Assembly (NCBI GenBank): GCA_037074765.1 | Contig: JBAMDO010000578.1 | Location: 620,001 to 684,000, forward strand | Length of the DNA: 64,000 nt | Reading direction: 5' to 3' | Source: Mansonella perstans | Taxonomy: Eukaryota > Nematoda > Chromadorea > Rhabditida > Onchocercidae | Shown here: one piece after another, positions 55,815-64,000 of the stretch | How positions within the stretch are numbered: position 1 is the stretch's first letter | Layout: each line of letters begins with the position of its first letter | The notes under the pieces: generated by a model | What the model was told of the DNA's origin: nothing | Databases searched by the model: none | Seen by the model: only the letters and a program-made list of their open reading frames with translations | Translations under genes and position numbers: made by a program

Positions 55815-55909
55815 TTTTCTGACGTGATCTCGTGTTGATATATTGTACATATTTCTTCGCTATTCACACATTGATATGTAAAGTTCAGAAGATTAATTAG
55901 AATCAATTT

Positions 55910-55915
55910 AATAAA
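55910..55915 (+). terminator. Polyadenylation signal of the vab-8-like gene
   Basis: AATAAA 96 nt after the stop codon. Confidence 0.6.
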
Positions 55916-55970
55916 TATTGCTAAAAGATGTAAGAGATAAGAAGGCATTAGCTAGAGAATATTCCGGAGT

Positions 55971-56147
55971 ATGTGAATCTGATTCATCAATATAATATGT
56001 GAATCTGATTCATCCATATAATATGTGAATGCGACTCATCCATGACTATGTGAATCTGACTCATCCATATAATATGTGAACTCGATTCATCCATGACTAT
56101 GTGAATCTGATTCATCCATGACTATGTGAATCCGATTCATCCATATA
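55971..56147. repeat. Tandem repeat, seven copies of a 25-26 bp unit
   Basis: Seven head-to-tail units that begin ATGTGAAT and run into CATCCAT. Two unit endings occur: ATATAAT (26 bp) and GACT (25 bp). Most units carry the 11-bp palindrome GAATCTGATTC, and variant units change one side of it. The block lies about 160 bp past the vab-8-like stop and 60 bp past its candidate polyadenylation signal. Confidence 0.92.
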
Positions 56148-57192
56148 AATGGAATAATATTCTCTATAAATTTAAATGAGAACATTAAGGGAACTGTAGA
56201 TAGATACAGTTAGCTCGGAGTTTCTAGCAAAAGAATCTCTGAATTAGATTTGATCATTCGTAATGAACACAAAGAAGTGAATAAATTCGATGTCCGAAAA
56301 TAAGCTCCTGCAAATGACCTCAAGCTTCATAATACAAAATGACGTACGTGTTTACTTTGAACTGTAAAAGATAAAAAGCAAGTTTGGAAAAATGAATAAA
56401 GGATATTTTTGCATGTCAGACGCTCCGATCTTCCAATGAAGTAGAGAGGTCAATGAAAGCTATCTCATTCCACGTGACCTTTACTCGGTAGTAATAGACT
56501 TGCGCTAGTAACAGACTTAGCTTCAATTGTCCGTTTCTTCATATGCTCTGCGCCGATTGCTTCAATTCTACTTTAATTCAGTTCAAATTGAAGTTGAATG
56601 TAATCTCGAGACTTTTGGTACGTAAAAAAAGAGATAGTTCTGTGCGCATTGATTCTGATCAGTCAACCTGTGGAAAAATACCTTCCCGAAGAACAATACG
56701 TAACAGTTGAAACATACATATATATTGCAATTGTGGAAAAATAACTTCTTGAAATACGTACGAATAAAGTGAAAAGCTGAAATTTGAAATCATTCAGAGA
56801 TTTCGTTAAAATTTCAAATCAATGGAAAGATGTCCATTTAAAGAGATAGATATTTTCACAAATCGAAGTGTTTCGTTGTGCAAATGAAATTGCGTGGAAA
56901 TGAGGCGCTCGTTTTCCCGTCATAGTATCACTTTGTGCGCTTCAGTAGACGGATGTTTTTTTTTTGAAGTGTTGATGGTATATCATTTGAATTTTTGCTT
57001 CAATTTCAGTTATTTTTTCATTTTAGATCATTTCTAGCGAATATTTGGCTTTATTGGATTGAACATTCTCTCATTAACTCTTATATTTCTTCGCAAGGCT
57101 GAACATTCGGAAAGCTGAGATTCGTAAATCCTTTTTGTTATCATCAAGGTTTTGAGCTTAAAAATTATTACATCTTTTCTTATCTTGTGACA

Positions 57193-57398
57193 TATCTACG
57201 TTATCTACGTAAAAATACGTAAAAACAAATCTAATGTAAAATCTACGTTACTCAGAATCTTACGGAAAAACACTGAAGCGATCTTTTTTTATCTTACAGC
57301 AAATCTACGTTATCTACGTAAAAATACGTGAAAACAAATCTACGTAAAAATCTACGTTACTCAGGATTTTTACGTTACGGAAAAAACACTAAAACGAT
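57193..57398. repeat. Two direct copies of an about 95-bp ACGT-rich unit
   Basis: Copies at about 57193-57284 and 57303-57398, period about 110 bp. Each contains TCTACGTTATCTACGTAAAA, then ATACGT, a second CTACGTTACTCAG block, a TTACGG(A) block and CACT(G/A)AA. The words ACGT and TACGTA recur many times, so each copy also has internal dyad symmetry. The block is 150 bp upstream of the rtf1 start codon. Confidence 0.88.
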
Positions 57399-57551
57399 TG
57401 CATATAAAATGTGAATTGTAGACAAAGATTTTTATTAATAGTACAAATAATTTTGTGTCATTTATTTTTATTACTAAACAAAATAGAATTTTATTTGTGA
57501 CATCATATATTTCTTCTAACATGAATGTAACAACACGTTTCAGATTTAACA

Positions 57552-60500
57552 ATGAGTAGCAAAAGTGATACATCATGTGAGGGTGCTGATTCAACATCGG
57601 AGATCGAAATGAAACGAATCACTTCATCTGACGATGAACAACTTAAAGTAATTAAAACATTACATATGAACATCGGACAGTATCACCTCTTTCTTTACCA
57701 GTAAATGTCGTGATGTTTATAAAATCAAATAGTGTTATGTTATCGAAGCAGATATTTTTGCTTTATTTACTTTTTATGATTAGTTTCTTTATGATGTTTC
57801 AGTTTAGTTTTTCCAAAATGATGTTTACAATGTGTTTGTTTCTTTAATAATTTCTCTATCCTAATAATTACTTATGATAGTTTCTAAAAACTCTAGTGAA
57901 CTATTTTTGCGAAAACAAAATTAAAACGTTTTTTTTTGACAGCTGTAACTTTGAGAACTTTCCGTATATTTTAGGATTCATCGGCAAAAGGTAAATCGAA
58001 TCCGGACAACGAAGATAATAAACAAACAAGAGCAAGGCGTTCCACTCGTGCTATTCATCAGAATAAGAAAGTGATCGAGAGCGGTATGTTCTGTTTATTC
58101 ATTTTTAAACTGATTCTATGAAAGATTATTGAAGATGCACAACGAAGGTAATAAACTTCAATGTAAAAAACGGAATAGTTTATCGATTTTCTGTGGGATA
58201 AAACATGGGTGTATTGTTATTTATTCTCGTATTCTTCCTCCAATTAGTTGGGATTTGCTGTCCGTTGCAAACAAGTCCATCCTTCTGATTCCATCAATGA
58301 CTCACATTCTGTTATAATCCTGGACATCCAAAGATCTACTTGTTGTTTTCCAGGTACATCGGAAGAGGATTCGGATTCGGATGTAGAAGCTGCAACAAGC
58401 AACAGGAAACGTAAAACTGATAAAAAACTTAGGAACCGTAGTAAAAAAGCGCGAACTCAAACTGATAGCGACGAAGATAGCAGTGACAGTGACAGGGTAG
58501 GCGGAAAAATCCGTTATTCCGATAATTTAATTTCCAAGTCATATAATATTGTTTGATAATCGACCCAGTTTTTGTCGCAGGTGTGTAAGAAACGTTTAAA
58601 ACAAAATAAAGATTAGCAGTATTATCCAGTTATCAGCAAAAACTGGTTGCAGAAGTCGTTAGTTGATGAGTACGATGATGATATGTTCTTGGATGAAGAA
58701 GATCGGCGTCGGTTAGAAGAAATGACGGAAAAAGATCGAGAAGCTGAAATTTTCAAACGTGTTGAACAGCGAGAAATTTTACGTGCAAGGTACTTGAGCT
58801 TGTAAAATTTCAACTAATTTCAAATCTTATACAAAATTTTCAAAATAAATGATAAATGATTTCATCTTGATTGCTATTTCAGACTCATTTCATACGATAT
58901 TTCCTTGACGCTAGTAGATTCATTGCTATATATCTTCTGTTTATATTGTTGTTGGTTCTGATGAAAAAACAAAGAATATTTTATTTACGATAATAACCAT
59001 TAACGCAATTTAACATTTCAGACATGCAATCCAGAAGAAAATCAAAGCTCAAAAAGAAGATAGTGCAGGTCTGTCAAAAAAAGAGAAGAACGAGAAGAAA
59101 AAGAAGCAAAAAGAAAAGAAACACGAGAAAGAAGGTATGAAGTTTGGTTATAAGCAAATGATTTGCCAATTTCTCATACTTCATTTATGAGCACAAAAAT
59201 TTTTTTCTATTGTTTTCATTTTTGCAGTTAGAAAAAAGATCACTGAAAGTATTGACGATACCGATGAAAGAAATGGCGCAGATGGAAGTGCAGGTCCGTG
59301 CTTTATTTGTTTTATAAAAGGATTAAATTGTTTGAAAAATGTAAAATCATTCAGTGAAAAGTAGTATAGTTTGAGATGCTGGAATCTCATTCCAATACAA
59401 TGTGTGAATGTTTCGAGGTATTGGAAGTTTCTCTTATAGGATGAACCAGAATGGTGAAGATATTGAAATTAAGTATTGCTGCGGAAAATATTAAATGAAA
59501 ATAGGTGATAAAAGCTAGATGTTTTTAACGAGTATAGGCTGAAGTTCATTTAGAAAGAAAAAAACAAAAGAAAACGATTATATGCAGAAAAAAATGAGTT
59601 ATACAAAGGCGGTAAACTTTCGATAAGCAGAAAGAAAGGGTGGAGTGAGGGAGATATATTGAATTTCACAAAGTTAGGTAAAGGTATAACAAATTTTTCG
59701 AAACTTTCAATAAATGCATGTTGTGAATTATAACTCAAAAGTCAACCTTCCATGGAATATATTTTTGTCTTTTCTCTGTTACCGTATTTTCGAAAACGTG
59801 CTTGTAGCAATTTTCAGCACTTTTGCATGCTGTTTCTGCGAGCGATAATAAGGATAACAGCGACGAATACGATGATTTTCAGCGTCCCTCAGAAATCCAG
59901 AAAAAGCAGAAACAGAAGAATGCAATGGCCGATCTTGTTAATCGACGAAAAGAGAAACAAGAAGGTTTGCTTTCTTATGTCAAAAATGAATATTTTTTTA
60001 ATCGCTGAATATCGAATTTTGTGTAGCGCTGAAAATTTCCCATGGTTCATGAAATAGTTCAAATTAAAAGTTTGCTATTTTTAAGCTTTTTAATTCCAGC
60101 TGCTCAGAAGAAAAAGACTCAATCGCATAAGTCAGAGCTGGATATCGATGAAGTGTTTGGAAATGATGGTAGCGATGATGATTACGAAAAGAGTTCCAGC
60201 TCATCCACTCGCTCGAGCAGTAGATCTACAAGTAGGAGCACAAGTAAGAGTGGAACTCGCAGTCCGTCGCCAGAAAAAAAGAGAGAGGTGGGTTACATGA
60301 GTTTTGTATTATGGCATATCGTTTTGTGTGTTTGACAATATGTCTTTTTTCTAGTGATATGAAAGACATATAATTTATAGTTTTTGGTTTAAAGTGATAA
60401 ACTTGATATGGCGAATCAAAATTAATGATATGTTGGGATAAATCTAGTAATTCATTAATAAATCATTACGTTTGCCGATGTTGAAGATTTTTACTTGTTT

Positions 60501-61851
60501 TAAATATGCCTTACTAATGGAAATTACTGTGAAGTTTTAGAGATTGGCAAGATTTTGACCCATCATTACTGGTTAAGACTAAGCGGTGACAAATTTACTA
60601 CATTTTGAACCATCCATTCTGTTATTTGTGCATGCATATATTTTTACAGGTGAATTGCCTTGCTGATTTGTCAAGAATACGTTTATCTCGTTTCAAAATT
60701 TCTAAAATGGTTCATGCACCTTTTTTCAACAAAACGGTGATTGGATGTTTTGTTCGTATCGGTATTGGAAGGAACAAAGAAGGCCGAAGTGTTTATCGTG
60801 TAAGATTTTCGTGTATATTTGATTGTGTTTTCATATTCTTCACTCCAAGAGGAAAGTGCTTGTTTTGCTGAGCACTATTTTAGAGAAGTAGAAGTTGACA
60901 TCATAATATATATGCGTGCAGATATGGATTATTGCTTTAAATGTAAAGTTTTCATATTTTCTTTATTCAGATAGGTAATTGGAACTAAGAAAAGCAAAAC
61001 TTTTGTTCAATGGATATTTTAGGCAGCTCAGATTCTGGACGTTGTTGAAACAGCCAAAGTTTATCAGTTGGAGAATACACGTACAAATAAGGGACTCAAG
61101 CTGAAACATGGTGAAGAAGAGCGTGTCTACCGCCTAGAATTTGTTTCTAATTCCGAATTCACTAACCATGAATTCAATAAGTGGTACGATGCTATGAAAT
61201 CTAATGTTAGTTTTGATCTTTGCTTTAATCAATGATCGTGTGTGCCGATGATCAATATAAAATGATTTCCAGCTGTTGGTTGGAAATAAATTTTAGAATA
61301 GAATGTAAGGATTATAAAATTTGCTTTACATTTCGGTATATTTTGATATATCTACAGAGCGTTAGATAATTTTTTATGCTACACAAATTAGGCTTGCTGC
61401 AGAAATTCAATCAGCAGATTATTGCAGAATCTCGCAATCCTTACAATAGATCAAATAGAAAAGAAGGAGGCTGATATTCAAAAAGCTGTCAATTATAATT
61501 ATACGGACAAAGATATTGAACTGGTTAATTTTTTCCATATAATATAACAAATGCTGCTGAAATAGCCAAATCTCGATAATACCCAATTTTACCTAAAGTC
61601 TGGTTGTTTTATTTAGCGAAAAACAGATTCTCGCTAGGTACCAATAGAATCTATTTGTTTAAATTCATAATTTTCGAAATTTGTGAGCTTTCTAAAAAAA
61701 CTAAAATTTTTCCGGAAAATAAGGTAATTTTTGGAATTTGATAAAGTCAACTTAAAAATTTATTGAGATACAGATGGTTCAAGAGAAAATGAGGTTTCAA
61801 AAAACTCCTCTCAATTATGCTTTGGAAAAAGGAAATCTTATCAAACTTAAG
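57552..61851 (+). CDS. rtf1: RTF1, Paf1 complex subunit (C-terminal end unresolved)
   Basis: Paf1-complex factor that couples elongating Pol II to H2B ubiquitination; its Plus3 domain binds phosphorylated SPT5. Exons: 57552-57647, 57975-58083, 58354-58496, 58653-58789, 59022-59134, 59228-59293, 59818-59964, 60100-60287, 60650-60799, 61023-61205, 61428-61523, 61774-61851; 502 in-phase codons. The N-terminal half is acidic and Ser/Lys rich. Exon 4 has the histone-modification-domain signature [16 protein letters not shown] and FKRVEQRE. A Ser/Arg run precedes the Plus3 domain, residues about 334-440: [51 protein letters not shown] and [18 protein letters not shown] and [10 protein letters not shown] follow. 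The conserved tail seen in other RTF1 proteins is not found. A possible last exon (62737-62808) adds 23 unrelated residues. The start ATG lies 8 nt after a TTTCAG acceptor. Confidence 0.93.
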
Positions 61852-62914
61852 GTTAGTTTTTTCTTTTTTAAAGTAACTTAAAAAAATTCTCGTTTTATTA
61901 GAGATAGCATCGGATAAGGATTCGTTTTTAGATTTCTCTATTTCATCATAGTTAACTTTTTCTTTTAATTGCCAAGTTTCCGAATTTAAGTCCTTTTCTT
62001 CAGAAAGAAAATTTTTCATTTATCCTCAAATAATAATCTGGTTCCAATCAATAGTTAATAAAGTGATATAAGATATAATTATTAAAAGTATAATACTGGT
62101 AATAAATATACCAGGAAATTATTATGCAGTTTTGTACTGGGATGTGAAAGTTTCACTTTATGCATGTGCTTAATATTTTGTATCCTGGCAACATTAATTT
62201 TATCACATATAGATTTATCATTAAAAGATGCAGTAAATAAGTGAAACGGAAAGGAATAAGAAGTTGAACACCTGAGTGAAATGAAATTTCAAAGACTTTA
62301 AAGTTTCATATATATTTATATATCGGTGATAAGCTAGGAAATTACTTCATCTTAATTTATATCAATCTCTGAATGAAATCTTTATTCTTCATATCTTACC
62401 CACTTTTGAGAACTATTCACTTTTTACTATGTCAGCATTTTAAAACTTTGACTATTTCTTTCTCTCGCTTGCTTTATTGCATTTAATGAGTATTCGTTGA
62501 ATTCTTCTTGAAAATTTTTGGATTATATTGTTTTAATCAAAAGTAAGAAAATCATTTTTTTTTTTCAAGCGAAGGATTTAATATATATTAAACATTTCAA
62601 GACAGGAATAGTATCTATAGAATCGATAAAATCACAACAGAAAGTATCCGAAATCATCTATTCATAGTGTAGTCACTGATTGATTTAGTTTGTATTCCTT
62701 TAATTAAGTCGTGCCCTTTTAATTTTTTTTTTGAAGACATGGGCTTCAAATCATAGAGCAATTTGCGGACCAGAAGGAGGGACCAAACACATTGTACTTG
62801 GTTGGTGATATTGATCTAGGTTCTATTAACTGGAAATATTTAAGGTCTTTTACTAATTACTAATAATAACGTATTAATTGTGGAACAAACAGTGATTCTA
62901 ATTGACGGTTTGGT
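61852..62914. other. rtf1 3' region and convergent intergenic sequence
   Basis: About 1 kb between the last secure rtf1 exon and the stop of the - strand MARVEL-like gene. It contains a possible terminal rtf1 exon (62737-62808) and an AATAAA at 62101-62106. A - strand frame at 61747-62019 overlaps an rtf1 exon in antisense. Nothing else is supportable. Confidence 0.5.
62737..62808 (+). other. Tentative terminal exon of rtf1
   Basis: A long T tract followed by TTGAAG gives a plausible acceptor, and the sequence then opens in phase 0 for 23 codons to TGA. The encoded peptide (it contains GPEGGTKHIVLG) does not match the RTF1 tail I know. In another frame the same bases stay open for about 41 codons up to about 62865. 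Either reading may be chance. Confidence 0.25.
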
Positions 62915-63962
62915 TCATGCCATTTCGGATCCCTGACTCCTTTGTAATATTTCACTGGGCTCGTAATATCGGCCTGGTTCGCTTACCGGCCTAGCTGTCT
63001 GCACGATTCGGGATGTGGGTTCATTTTCGCCTCGCCATGCTTTTAGTTTAGCAAAGGTTTCGATACCGAAGAGTATTGTCAGTGCCACACATATTATCTG
63101 CAACAATTTTAAAATCATTCCTGTACACAGTTATTACTAAGATATTCAAACGACAGTTATTACTGAGGAAAATTTGCACTTTTATTTATTTTAAATCACA
63201 GTCATCCAACAATTGATAAAAGATAAAGGACCATGTTTCAAACGATAATCATGTCTTATTCAAAAAACACTTTTTCAATTTGGTTTAAAAATAAACTCAC
63301 TGCATCAATGATAGCAGAACCGCGTCCGTAAGTTATCCAGCTTGCCGAAAGATGTACCATAAGCCATATTGCTATGAAGAAGAGTAGTGTTGAGATACCG
63401 TAGAATATAAGCTCCTGGAAATTTAAAAGAGCTAACTTAATAATCTTAATGTATGCATTTTGTAAGCAATTGTCTTTAAAGTGCTGAATGAATCAAAATT
63501 TTCGTTTCGACTTTTTGTATTTAAAGTACAGGATAGGATGAAAAATTTTTCTGTTAAATCTACTATTGAATGTTTAGATATTGAAATTTCGTAAAACTTT
63601 GTAAGAACTAATAGGATATATTTTAAAAATACTTCTTGTCTATGGATTAGCCTGTAAATTATATTCTTTCTTCCACGACTTTTGAATTACATATTAGTTG
63701 GTAACTTATCCAAAATTGCTAGAAAATTATACATTTTATGAGTTTAAACAATTACAGATCAAAACCCAAAAAATAATACCGTGACAATAAGTCCTTCTCT
63801 GGTGGGTTCATTTTTAATTGTCAAATGTGGAAAGCAAACGTAGCCGATTAGTAGTCCAGAAATGATGACTGTAGCTGCGAATGAGATATTCTCAGTCCAA
63901 GCTGCAGTTGTGGCATTACGGTCTGCACAGATTGCCAAGATGAATGATATAAACGATAAAAC
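62915..63962 (-). CDS. MARVEL-like four-span membrane protein, N-terminal part outside window
   Basis: Three exons are visible on the - strand: 63780-63962, 63301-63414 and 62915-63097 (stop at 62915), giving 159 residues, all phase 0. Hydrophobic segments: VLSFISFILAIC (probably the end of the first span), FAATVIISGLLIGYVC, LIFYGISTLLFFIAIWLMV and IICVALTILFGIETFA. A polar tail with two Pro/Tyr-containing stretches (RYYEPSE) follows. Four spans with small and aromatic residues and a short cytosolic C-terminus resemble MARVEL-domain proteins (CMTM/MAL/synaptophysin group), which work in vesicle traffic and membrane apposition. This is a resemblance, not a firm family call; a nematode-specific tetraspan is the main alternative. 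The 5' exons lie beyond 64000. Confidence 0.75.
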
Positions 63963-64000
63963 CTATAATTAGTATTGCACTGAGATTTTTTAACAGTTTC

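Larger units (their letters stand above)
55815..57551. other. Intergenic region vab-8-like / rtf1
   Basis: 1.7 kb with two unusual repeat blocks (55971-56147 and 57193-57398) and no supportable coding sequence. The dpy-30-style acceptor TTTCAG occurs at 57538-57543, just before the rtf1 ATG. Confidence 0.6.

Overview
The window is about 64 kb of eukaryotic nuclear DNA and is very probably nematode, most likely a spirurid or filarial worm. Four things point there: high A+T; many small exons with short introns whose 3' ends read TTTTCAG or TTTNCAG; strong intron-type acceptors just upstream of several start codons, as expected for spliced-leader trans-splicing; and a gene set that includes a VAB-8-like atypical kinesin and DPY-30. 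The species cannot be fixed from the sequence. I saw no bacterial operon, CRISPR array, tRNA, rRNA, virus or recognisable transposon.

Layout. (1) 263-4654 (+): 3' part of naa35, the NatC auxiliary subunit; the gene starts before the window. (2) 6194-8116 (+): mrps2, mitochondrial ribosomal protein uS2m, with a (TAA)n microsatellite in intron 1. (3) 25859 down to 8490 (-): a 50-exon gene of the Fmp27/hobbit/KIAA0100 (BLTP2) family. I rebuilt it in frame from start to stop, giving 2166 residues; two of its introns appear to be GC-AG. (4) 27528-28739 (+): dpy-30. (5) 29419-32401 (+): a lark/RBM4-type protein with one RRM and a CCHC knuckle. (6) 32402-38499: about 6 kb with no supportable gene. 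(7) 38500-55814 (+): a VAB-8/KIF26-type kinesin whose motor has lost its P-loop; most of its first 5.4 kb is one intron, and the first exon is tentative. (8) 57552 to 61851, possibly 62808 (+): rtf1 of the Paf1 complex, with an unclear C-terminus. (9) 63962 down to 62915 (-): 3' part of a four-span MARVEL-like membrane protein that runs off the window.

These genes do not form one pathway. Two act on chromatin and transcription: DPY-30 in H3K4 methyltransferase complexes and RTF1 in the Paf1 complex, which promotes H2B ubiquitination upstream of H3K4 methylation. The others cover N-terminal acetylation, mitochondrial translation, bridge-like lipid transfer, RNA binding, and cell or axon guidance. 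mrps2 and the lipid-transfer gene converge with 373 nt between stops. The lipid-transfer gene and dpy-30 diverge across 1.67 kb. rtf1 and the MARVEL gene converge.

All gene models are hand-built from reading frame, splice sites and remembered family sequence. I checked phase across every junction of the long models. I did not find a convincing undescribed system. The most notable points are the decayed kinesin motor, the GC-AG introns, the missing RTF1 tail and a few unexplained repeats.
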